Source of the DNA: Microcystis aeruginosa FD4
Lineage (GTDB): Bacteria > Cyanobacteriota > Cyanobacteriia > Cyanobacteriales > Microcystaceae
DNA: 64,000 nucleotides
NCBI RefSeq assembly: GCF_009792235.1
Contig: NZ_CP046973.1
Coordinates: forward strand, 3,162,001 to 3,226,000
Direction of reading: 5' to 3'
Under the pieces are notes generated by a model. The model ran no database searches. It worked only from the letters and a program-made list of their open reading frames with translations, and was not told the origin of the DNA. The translations under genes were made by a program, and so were the position numbers. Below are positions 34,078 through 41,084 of the stretch, one piece after another. The first letter of the stretch is position 1, and each line of letters opens with the position of its first letter.

Positions 34078-35256
34078 TTAGCCTACTTTTGTGGTTTCTT
34101 TTTCGGTGGATTGGGAGGGTTTTAGTTTGCGCTTCAGGGTTGAAGCTGCACCGAGAGTGCCAAGGGTTAATAAGCTGAGGATTGTAGAGGGTTCAGGGGT
34201 AGCAACCGCTTCCAGTGCGTCAATGTTCTCAGTTCCTGGTCTTAATCCTGTCCAGTCCTCTACTGTGTCCTTGACATTGAAAACTGTATCCCAGACGTGT
34301 CCACCGTGGATGAGAAACTTCGCTGAAGGTTCAGTTGATCGCCAAACAAAGATCTCCCCACCATCTAAGTCTTTTGAGGGATCGTTGTCAGTAATAGAGC
34401 CATCGTTATTTCCATCGATTGGCTTGAGGCTAAAGAGGATGTCGTTTTCCCATGTCATCAGTCCATCAAGGTCAATCTTAGCAGAAGTGATATCTAAACC
34501 GGGAAAAAGAGGGGTGATTGCACCGGCGATATTCGCTTTAAGGAAGAGACAATCGCCATTACTCTTGAATACACTACATCCCAGAGGATCGCCGAAAAGG
34601 GAGTAACGGTTAGCATCATCTACAGGTATTTCAGGACCTTGTAGCAGTACACTGTTGACTCTATCTTCTAAAGGCACTGTCGGATCTTGAACCGGCGCCC
34701 AAAGTTCTAAACCTTCCACGTTATTTGGTGCAACTTGGTTAATCTGTGCTGGTGTCGCCCACACCCCTATCTCTTTGTACGGGAAAGGCAAAAGCACTTT
34801 ATGGTTAGGACGTTCATAGAAGATATAGTTATCGTAATCGGTGCGCGGTCCTCCGGGCAACCCGGTCGAAAACACGAGTGGAACTTGATCTTCGATCACT
34901 TTATAGAATAGTAAATCCTTCCGGTTGGCTAAGGCATCGACCTGGAAAGGATCGGGTGCTGCAATGCCAGATTGAGGATTCCAAAGAGCTAAAAAGTTAC
35001 TCGTGTTGGTTGTCCCACCCGTCCCATCCCAGGCAATTACTTGACCAGGATTAGGGGTATGTGAGGGATTTCCATTCCTGTCTGGATCTTCGGAGTACTC
35101 CTTTCCTGGAACTTGAGGGGGAAATGGTACCTCCTTTCCACTGGGATCGACAAAGGGACCGGGGGAGTTAAATGGTCCTGCCAATACTTGGGATGGGGCT
35201 ACTGTGACACCCAGTAAGAGACAGGAAGAGAACAAAAGTTTATGAGTGATTTTCAT
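34078..35256 (-). CDS. PEP-CTERM sorting domain protein
   Basis: A 392-residue exported protein. A signal peptide (residues 1-26, ending SQVLA) is followed by an acidic, Pro- and Asp-rich body containing an EF-hand-like DGNNDGSITDNDPSKDLDGG near residue 285. The C-terminal PEP motif is VATPEPST, then a hydrophobic helix LSLLTLGTLGAAST and a basic tail LKRKLKPSQS. This is the tripartite sorting signal handled by exosortase/archaeosortase-type systems. It is followed by a CCCCCTCA/TGAAGGGG terminator at 34027-34052. The role of the body is unknown. Confidence 0.88.
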   Translation of the reverse strand: MKITHKLLFSSCLLLGVTVAPSQVLAGPFNSPGPFVDPSGKEVPFPPQVPGKEYSEDPDRNGNPSHTPNPGQVIAWDGTGGTTNTSNFLALWNPQSGIAAPDPFQVDALANRKDLLFYKVIEDQVPLVFSTGLPGGPRTDYDNYIFYERPNHKVLLPFPYKEIGVWATPAQINQVAPNNVEGLELWAPVQDPTVPLEDRVNSVLLQGPEIPVDDANRYSLFGDPLGCSVFKSNGDCLFLKANIAGAITPLFPGLDITSAKIDLDGLMTWENDILFSLKPIDGNNDGSITDNDPSKDLDGGEIFVWRSTEPSAKFLIHGGHVWDTVFNVKDTVEDWTGLRPGTENIDALEAVATPEPSTILSLLTLGTLGAASTLKRKLKPSQSTEKETTKVG

Positions 35257-35626
35257 GATTATTGCTCTAGCAGATTTTCTATTGCGATTATCCCCTCGCC
35301 GCTAGGTCAGGCAACACCCCAACCCCACGCCAAAGGGAGACAAGGGGATTATACACATTCCCCCCCCCCACAACTGTATTAAAAAGCACAATTTTATAAA
35401 TCTTTATATTCTTCTCGCCAACTAGCGATTCAGATTTTGGGGTTTTTTTTGATTGTACTGATAGCGATCGCCACCCTCGCCGCTAGGTCAAGCAACACCC
35501 CAACTCAAGGACAAAGGCGGATGGCAACAGTTTACACAACACCTATTCCCTGGGGAATCTATCTTGAGAATGATTTGAAATATGCTAACTTGGGATGTTA
35601 TGTCACGATCGCATTTAGCCAGTACC
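35257..35626. other. Gap with a direct repeat
   Basis: The block CCTCGCCGCTAGGTCA, GCAACACCCCAA occurs twice in direct orientation, at about 35295-35325 and 35473-35503, each followed by a purine-rich ACAAAGG/CAAAGG segment. Between them are a C-homopolymer (35359-35370) and AT-rich DNA. No gene was recognised; the sipA promoter is probably in the last 100 bases. Confidence 0.55.
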
Positions 35627-35839
35627 ATGAGTGAAATTAGCGTCGGGGGAAAAGTCCGTCTGATTGCCATTCCCCCTTACCTGAAAACCGCCGATCCTAT
35701 GCCTATGTTACGGCCGCCAGAGCTGCTCAATATCGACGATATCGGCACGGTTATCGATCGCCGGCCGGGTGGTTATTGGGGTGTAAAATTCGATCGAGGC
35801 TCTTTTCTGCTCGATAGCAAATATTTAGAGGCTATTTAA
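35627..35839 (+). CDS. sipA: SipA (DUF3148) regulatory protein
   Basis: A 70-residue SH3-like protein starting MSEISVGGKVRLIAIPPYLK at 35627. The upstream ATG at 35582 would add 15 residues not found in the family. Signature segments are LLNIDDIGTVIDRRPGGYWG and KFDRGSFLLDSKYLE. SipA interacts with the histidine kinase NblS/Hik33, which controls high-light and nutrient responses in cyanobacteria. It stands alone here, 66 bases upstream of a glycosyltransferase gene. Confidence 0.82.
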   Translation: MSEISVGGKVRLIAIPPYLKTADPMPMLRPPELLNIDDIGTVIDRRPGGYWGVKFDRGSFLLDSKYLEAI

Positions 35840-35905
35840 ACCAGTTAAGTGCATCGCGGTCAAGACAACTTTGATAAATCACAACCAAATCTAACGAGTT
35901 AATTT

Positions 35906-36856
35906 ATGTCTAATACTTTTCTATCGATCGTTATCCCGATGCGCGAGGGATTTGGCGAATATTGGCTAGGAGAATTGTTGAAAGTCAAGGGAGATATAGA
36001 ATTTATTTTAGTTCATCCTCCCGGGGTCAAACCTTCGCCGGTGAATGATCCACGCATGAAACAGATTGTCTGTGCTTTACGGGGTGAAATTATTCAAAGA
36101 AGTACAGGATTTTTAAATGCCAGAGGTACTTATATTCTCACAATCAATTGCGATGAATATTTACACCCGGAGATCGTCACCTTAGTCAAAGACTATTTTG
36201 AACGCTTTCCCAACAGTTGGGTATTGCGATTAGCCAGATGTGGATTTCCCTACGGTGAACGAGAAAAATTAGAGAGTCCTTGGCCAACAATTCCCGATGT
36301 AAAAAGTTTAGCTATCTGTAGCAGAAGAGAAAATAATAGTAACTTATTTAAAGAGAATACTTATTTATTAGAAGCACCGATCGCTCCTTTAGATAATCCT
36401 TTTAATCCTAGCGCCCTGATCGGGAAACGTCGAGATCACAAGGGTCCTCACATGGAAAACTTTGATAAAAAAGTTTGGAAAAACGAACTGGTACAACCGG
36501 CAGTTAAAGAGATTACCGCTTCCATGAGTGTCACTGGCCCGATTAAATATATTCCCTTTTGGTGTTTAGATAGATTACTGGGTTTATATATTCAGGCCAA
36601 GTTTTTTGAGCAAGGTAAAACTATCGGTCATTGGCTGCCAGAAATACATGAACAACTGCGGATTGAAGATAATCCTCCTGAGTATAAAAGAACTAAACGT
36701 TTTTACTTTATTGCCGAGGTGATTCTCCTGAGAAATTTCCCTAAATACGGTTATCTTTGGAATTTAATTCTCGCTCAAGCGACGGAAGTACCCGGACGAG
36801 CGATCGATTCCCTAAAACGCAAATTATTGCCAGAAAAACCTTCTATATCCAAGTGA
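35906..36856 (+). CDS. Glycosyltransferase family 2-like protein
   Basis: A 316-residue protein with a GT2-like start (TFLSIVIPMREGFGEYW), an ARGTYILTINCDEYLHPEIV segment carrying the D-x-E/D-like metal motif, and a helical C-terminal half (FWCLDRLLGLYIQAKFFEQG). Only the general GT-A pattern is visible; the canonical DDGS motif is not. The substrate is unknown. Its 3' end overlaps the convergent ATP-grasp gene by 14 bases. Confidence 0.7.
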   Translation: MSNTFLSIVIPMREGFGEYWLGELLKVKGDIEFILVHPPGVKPSPVNDPRMKQIVCALRGEIIQRSTGFLNARGTYILTINCDEYLHPEIVTLVKDYFERFPNSWVLRLARCGFPYGEREKLESPWPTIPDVKSLAICSRRENNSNLFKENTYLLEAPIAPLDNPFNPSALIGKRRDHKGPHMENFDKKVWKNELVQPAVKEITASMSVTGPIKYIPFWCLDRLLGLYIQAKFFEQGKTIGHWLPEIHEQLRIEDNPPEYKRTKRFYFIAEVILLRNFPKYGYLWNLILAQATEVPGRAIDSLKRKLLPEKPSISK

Positions 36857-38471
36857 TCGGTAATCCAGAATAATAACCTAAATTTATGGAACTATGCTCT
36901 GTTTCCCAATCTAAAACCTGTTCCACACGCTGATAAATTGCTGCCGCTTCCTCACTAGAATTGCCGATACAAGTTAACCCTAATTTACCAAATTCCGACA
37001 GCGCACCCATGAGATGAAAAACTGTTCCCGTTTTACTGCTACTATCAAAATGTAAGCGATGTTTAGCAATAATATCCATTAAATCATCGGGAAGTAAACC
37101 TTTGTATTGGGGTTTGTGGAGATTATCGGAGGCAATATAGTATTTTTCTTGGTGAGGTTGACTGAAAAATAATCCAGTTTCTCGATCGTATTCACCATTA
37201 GTTAAAAGCTTTAAAGTCATAAAAGGATGGGTGGTTCCTCCTTTTCGCAGATTAATTTCGATCGCCTGTAAATCCCAGACTAAAGTTTCTGGATTTTTGA
37301 CAGCGACGAAATCAACTCCATAGCGTTCAATTGCTCCCTTGGCTGCTAGAATTTCCCCTATTTTTAGCCCTAATTCCTGTAATTGTAGGCGATAATTTTC
37401 ATCAGCAGGAAAATGACAACCCAGATAAATTTGACCATCGGGACCCCCTAAAATTTGATCGTGAGTGGAGAGAATCTTCACTTCTCCCGTCGGTGTAATA
37501 TAACCTTGCACACTCGGCGATCGCTTTTCTTCTCCTTCGATAAAAGCTTCGACAATTGCCCCTAATTCAGCAATTTTGCCCGAAAAACTCTCCCAATTTT
37601 CATCCCTTGCTTGAAAACTCATCTTGTCTAATAGTTTAGACAATAGATTCATTCTCTCGCTTAAATCTCGGCTGTTACTATCAACAATTTCCCCTAAAGG
37701 ACGTAAATCTAAAACCGCATTTCCTTCTCCCGATAACCCCTCATTTAACTTAACTACCATGCGTTTTAGTTGCGGTTGACGAGACCACAAAGAAGCGGCT
37801 TCGTATAACAAATCCTTGACCGTATTTACCTGTAAACTACCGTCAGGATGGGGAATATTGCCTTGATCAAAAATCTCGCGACTGCCACTTTTGGAACCCC
37901 AATACAATAAGTCTGGACTACAGGCAAATAAAGGAATATCTAATTGTAAAGACAATTCTCGCTCTAAATTAGTAGAATTAAAACAAACCATGTAGGCACG
38001 ATCTCGACGCAACGCTTGCCGGATTCTTGCTACTAAGCGCGGTCTTTCCAGAATTTTTTGGGTTAAAGGTTGAAAAGAGTTATCGTGAGTTGTCAATAAT
38101 AACAGACGATTATTAGCATGGGAAAAAGGAATCCCCGGTAACAATTGCAGGTAATAATCAATCACCATCCGCGAAAGTGGCTGCGCTGTTACATAGATTA
38201 AACGGGTTTTCGGGTGTCGCAACCGAATCAGAGAAAATAATAATCTTTCTTCGTAATGCAAAAAACCCGCTACTTTTTGACCGACTCTCTGATCGATACT
38301 AAAAGAAGGGACAACTAGGATATCATAATCCCATTTATCCGATTCGGGAACGTTTTCTCCCTGCCAAATCTCTTTTAATTTTTCTTGTAATTCTTGATAG
38401 CGCAGCCGCTTTCCTAGCATCAAATCTCTATCTAATACCATGGTTTGTCCCACCTCTGTGGTTGCAGACAT
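36843..38471 (-). CDS. ATP-grasp peptide ligase, PGM1-related
   Basis: About 542 residues from the ATG at 38471 (MSATTEVGQTMVLDRDLML); an upstream in-frame ATG at 38555 would add 28 basic residues. The C-terminal half has an ATP-grasp-like pattern: KRMVVKLNEGLSGEGNAVLD near the glycine-rich loop, EAFIEGEEKRSPSVQGYITP, and the metal-site segment ERYGVDFVAVKN...LQAIEINLRKGGTTHP. It resembles the PGM1 family, whose best-known member joins peptides in pheganomycin synthesis. Cyanobacterial members are widespread and of unknown role; no peptide precursor is evident nearby. Confidence 0.75.
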   Translation of the reverse strand: MSATTEVGQTMVLDRDLMLGKRLRYQELQEKLKEIWQGENVPESDKWDYDILVVPSFSIDQRVGQKVAGFLHYEERLLFSLIRLRHPKTRLIYVTAQPLSRMVIDYYLQLLPGIPFSHANNRLLLLTTHDNSFQPLTQKILERPRLVARIRQALRRDRAYMVCFNSTNLERELSLQLDIPLFACSPDLLYWGSKSGSREIFDQGNIPHPDGSLQVNTVKDLLYEAASLWSRQPQLKRMVVKLNEGLSGEGNAVLDLRPLGEIVDSNSRDLSERMNLLSKLLDKMSFQARDENWESFSGKIAELGAIVEAFIEGEEKRSPSVQGYITPTGEVKILSTHDQILGGPDGQIYLGCHFPADENYRLQLQELGLKIGEILAAKGAIERYGVDFVAVKNPETLVWDLQAIEINLRKGGTTHPFMTLKLLTNGEYDRETGLFFSQPHQEKYYIASDNLHKPQYKGLLPDDLMDIIAKHRLHFDSSSKTGTVFHLMGALSEFGKLGLTCIGNSSEEAAAIYQRVEQVLDWETEHSSINLGYYSGLPITWI

Positions 38472-38607
38472 CTGTATCTTATCGATTTTGAGAGCCTGTC
38501 GTCTCCAGTGCCTTTCTTTTCTTAATATTCCCCCAATCCCTCCGCTCATTGCCATTAAAAAGGGATACAGTGGACTCTGTATCCCCTTTAATCACCTGAG
38601 ATTGCCT

Positions 38608-38736
38608 TTAACCTAGCGGGTGGAATAAGAGATCGGGATAAAAGCGATTAAATTCGATTAAAATCCCGGCGGTGAAAGTCAGCAGCGCCATAATTAACAC
38701 GGGTGCGGACGAGAGAAATTTAGTAAGTCCTTCCAT
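38608..38736 (-). CDS. psaJ: Photosystem I reaction centre subunit IX (PsaJ)
   Basis: A 42-residue single-span membrane protein: MEGLTKFLSSAPVLIMALLT then FTAGILIEFNRFYPDLLFHP and LG. The E-x-NRF-x-PDLLFHP tail is diagnostic of PsaJ. It lies 45 bases downstream of psaF on the same strand, the conserved psaF-psaJ operon. It binds PsaF and pigments at the edge of photosystem I in the thylakoid membrane. Confidence 0.95.
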   Translation of the reverse strand: MEGLTKFLSSAPVLIMALLTFTAGILIEFNRFYPDLLFHPLG

Positions 38737-38781
38737 CTGAGTTCTCCTAGGGAATAAAAAGTCAAGGGTTTGACACAAAAA

Positions 38782-39276
38782 TTAACGAGGGGAAACGGTA
38801 ATTTCCGAATCCTTAACGGTTAATTTACCGGAAGTGGCTTCTTGTAAAGCCGCCAACGGCCAGAGGAACCCCGTTAACATTTTGCTGAGAGCGAGGGGAA
38901 CATCGATGATGATTTCCTTCATTTCGGCATCTTTGCTGTCGCGCACGGCGATTAAATAGGCCCGACCAACCCAACCGATCCAACCAGTAATGTACAGGAA
39001 GAGGATGCTAGGGATAAAGAAATCGCCCATGTGGTCCCAACGACCATCCACAATTAGGTGAGGATAGCCTTCCGGTCCACAGAGAGCTTGGGAGTAGGTT
39101 TGAGCGCGTTTGGCTCCCGATTCGGGGTCGAGAGTGGTGTTGCGGAAACTCTTCGCTTTTTGTAGGAAAGCGGGATTTTCGCTACAAGGAGTCAGATTGG
39201 ACAAATCAGCCGACGCTGGAGCGGCAAAGGTGAACCAGAGAGATAGCACCAGGGCCAGAGCGAACAATTTTCGCAT
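38782..39276 (-). CDS. psaF: Photosystem I reaction centre subunit III (PsaF)
   Basis: A 164-residue precursor with a lumen-targeting signal peptide (LFALALVLSLWFTFAAPASA) cut before DLSNLTPC. Family segments include LQKAKSFRN-like text near residue 40, LCGPEGYPHLIVDGRWDHMG, and the membrane span IPSILFLYITGWIGWVGRAY. PsaF helps electron-donor docking on the lumen side of photosystem I. It is co-transcribed with psaJ. Confidence 0.95.
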   Translation of the reverse strand: MRKLFALALVLSLWFTFAAPASADLSNLTPCSENPAFLQKAKSFRNTTLDPESGAKRAQTYSQALCGPEGYPHLIVDGRWDHMGDFFIPSILFLYITGWIGWVGRAYLIAVRDSKDAEMKEIIIDVPLALSKMLTGFLWPLAALQEATSGKLTVKDSEITVSPR

Positions 39277-39408
39277 AAATTGTTTCCTTTTGTTACGAAA
39301 TATGAAGTTCTTTGTTCAAAAAGCGAACAATTTGATCGTACACGGAAAAAATCTTACTCCGATGAGGGGTACGAGTAAAGTTTCTATTACAAAACTATAC
39401 GCAACGCT

Positions 39409-39828
39409 TCAGACCCCGGTGATATGAACCACCACTTGCCTTTGGTGACGACTCTGACGGTGTTCCCAAAGATAGATACCTTGCCAGATGCCTAAAACTA
39501 ATTTACCCCTAGCGATCGGGATTTGTTCCGATGTTCGGGTTAGGACCGAGCGAATGTGAGCGGGCATATCGTCTGGCCCTTCGGTAGAGTGATAGTAGAG
39601 ACTGCTATCTTCCTGGACTAACTTGGCGAAGAAATTGGCCAAATCGGTGAGAACATCGGGATCGGCATTTTCTTGGATCAGCAAGGAAGCGGAGGTGTGA
39701 CAGACAAAGACACTGCATAATCCCGTCGTTATGCCCGATTCAGCCACGATCGCTTCTATGGGGGCAGTGAGACGATGGAAATTCTTGGGACTGGTGGTAA
39801 TCGTCAGGGATTTTTGATATTGACGCAT
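39409..39828 (-). CDS. YjbQ family (UPF0047) protein
   Basis: A 139-residue protein with the YjbQ/UPF0047 landmarks: SGITTGLCSVFVCHTSASLL, QENADPDVLTDL, the acidic/His stretch SSLYYHSTEGPDDMPAHIRS and GIWQGIYLWEHR. The conserved His and Asp/Glu residues are in place. Some members have weak thiamine-phosphate synthase activity, but the physiological role is unsettled. Ten bases separate it from cobA upstream on the same strand. Confidence 0.87.
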   Translation of the reverse strand: MRQYQKSLTITTSPKNFHRLTAPIEAIVAESGITTGLCSVFVCHTSASLLIQENADPDVLTDLANFFAKLVQEDSSLYYHSTEGPDDMPAHIRSVLTRTSEQIPIARGKLVLGIWQGIYLWEHRQSRHQRQVVVHITGV

Positions 39829-39838
39829 GGCAACCGAA

Positions 39839-40639
39839 TCAGAGAGAAATGGGGGTGGGGGGGATTGTCCTGGAGAGCAAAGGTTGTCCCGCTTGTAAGA
39901 GATCGTGAAGGTTCACCACCGCCCCGATAACAGCGATCGCTGGGGCTTCAAAGCCGGTGGCTTCGATCTGGCCCATAATCGTGCTGAAAGTACCGATTAA
40001 CTGCTGTTGTTGCGGTGTTGTTCCCCAGCGAATCAGGGCGATCGGTGTTTCTGGACTTCTGCCGGCCTTGGTTAACTCGCCGATAATATAGGGTAAATTA
40101 TGCACACCCATGTAAACGACAATTGTTTCCGCACCATGGGCGATCGCTGACCAGTTAACCAGGGGACGATATTTACCCGCCATCTCGTGGCCGGTGACGA
40201 AAGTAACGGAAGAACTATAATTGCGATGGGTGAGGGGAATACCGGCGTAGGCAGGCACGGCAATTCCTGAAGTGATCCCCGGCACGATCTCGACGCTAAT
40301 TCCGGCCGCGATCAGATCGAGCATTTCTTCACCCCCGCGACCGAAAACAAAGGGATCCCCCCCCTTGAGACGAACAACCACGGTATTAGTCTGGGCCTTC
40401 TCGATCAGTAAAGCGGTGATTTCTTCCTGTACCAGAGAATGACGACTGCGACGCTTACCCGCATGGATTTGTTCGGCCCGGTGGTTAATCATGGCTAGAA
40501 TCGAGGGACTGACTAGGGCATCATAGAGGACAACATCGGCATTTTCTAAGAGAACTTTCGCTTTTAAGGTCAACAAACCGGGATCCCCGGGACCCGCACC
40601 GACGAGATAAACCTTACCGCAACTTTCTGATTGATTCAT
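39839..40639 (-). CDS. cobA: Uroporphyrinogen-III C-methyltransferase
   Basis: A 266-residue SUMT enzyme. The motif VYLVGAGPGDPGLLTLKA near residue 10 and VVRLKGGDPFVFGRGGEE near 92 bind S-adenosylmethionine, and YAGIPLTHRNYSSSVTFVTG is the classic third segment. It methylates uroporphyrinogen III at C2 and C7 to precorrin-2, leading to sirohaem and cobalamin. The single-domain length means no fused CysG or HemD domain. Confidence 0.94.
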   Translation of the reverse strand: MNQSESCGKVYLVGAGPGDPGLLTLKAKVLLENADVVLYDALVSPSILAMINHRAEQIHAGKRRSRHSLVQEEITALLIEKAQTNTVVVRLKGGDPFVFGRGGEEMLDLIAAGISVEIVPGITSGIAVPAYAGIPLTHRNYSSSVTFVTGHEMAGKYRPLVNWSAIAHGAETIVVYMGVHNLPYIIGELTKAGRSPETPIALIRWGTTPQQQQLIGTFSTIMGQIEATGFEAPAIAVIGAVVNLHDLLQAGQPLLSRTIPPTPISL

Positions 40640-40906
40640 AGATACTGGGGAGAAAATTCTTGCTTCGATCGAATGCGCTTGATCCCTACTTTATTCTGAC
40701 TGGGGCAAAATTTGGTATTTTTGGCTACAGTTACTCGGCGATCATGCGCTTTCTTCTTGAAGAATTATAATTTTAACATTACTTAATCTTTAATCTAGCG
40801 ATCGCTCTGATCCTAAATCCCGTTTAAGGGGAGTAGAAAGTGGGGAAAAGGGAGCGGGTTTTTCCAGTGGGATTGGGAGTTAATCATGCTATTAAAAACC
40901 GATTCA

Positions 40907-40989
40907 GTATAACGGCTAAGATAAGCGGCGGCAGATAACCTTTGCCCCCGAATCGGCTTTAGTCCGTCCGCTGCCGTGACGTGTTATAC
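40907..40989 (+). repeat. Integron attC-like recombination site (solitary)
   Basis: An 83-base imperfect palindrome. The outer seven-base boxes GTATAAC (40907-40913) and GTTATAC (40983-40989) are exact complements. The inner boxes AGCGGCGG (40924-40931) and CCGTCCGCT (40964-40972) pair with one extra, unpaired T, as in attC L boxes with extrahelical bases. The spacing and overall length fit attC. The outer boxes depart from the RYYYAAC/GTTRRRY consensus at one position each. There is no integrase gene in the window. It lies 95 bases before the methylase gene. Confidence 0.62.
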
Positions 40990-41027
40990 AGCTTGAGTAA
41001 CGTCAGAGTGCATGAGGCTCTTCATGA

Positions 41028-41084
41028 TTGCACAACATCTTATAAGGTTATACAATTTAGATCGAAGTCAAACCTTATAAAAAC
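41028..41084 (+). promoter_or_regulatory. Promoter and nested operator of the MerR-methylase gene
   Basis: TTGCAC (41028-41033) and TACAAT (41051-41056), 17 bases apart, make a good -35/-10 pair. A perfect ten-base inverted repeat TTATAAGGTT (41040-41049) and AACCTTATAA (41071-41080) places one arm in the promoter spacer and the other just after the expected transcript start. The gene begins at 41085 with no obvious ribosome site, so the message leader is about 20 bases. The likely binder is the protein's own N-terminal HTH (inference). Confidence 0.6.

Noticed and set aside
34091..34606. 171-residue plus-strand frame
   Set aside because: It is antisense to the PEP-CTERM gene, which has a clear signal peptide and sorting tail.
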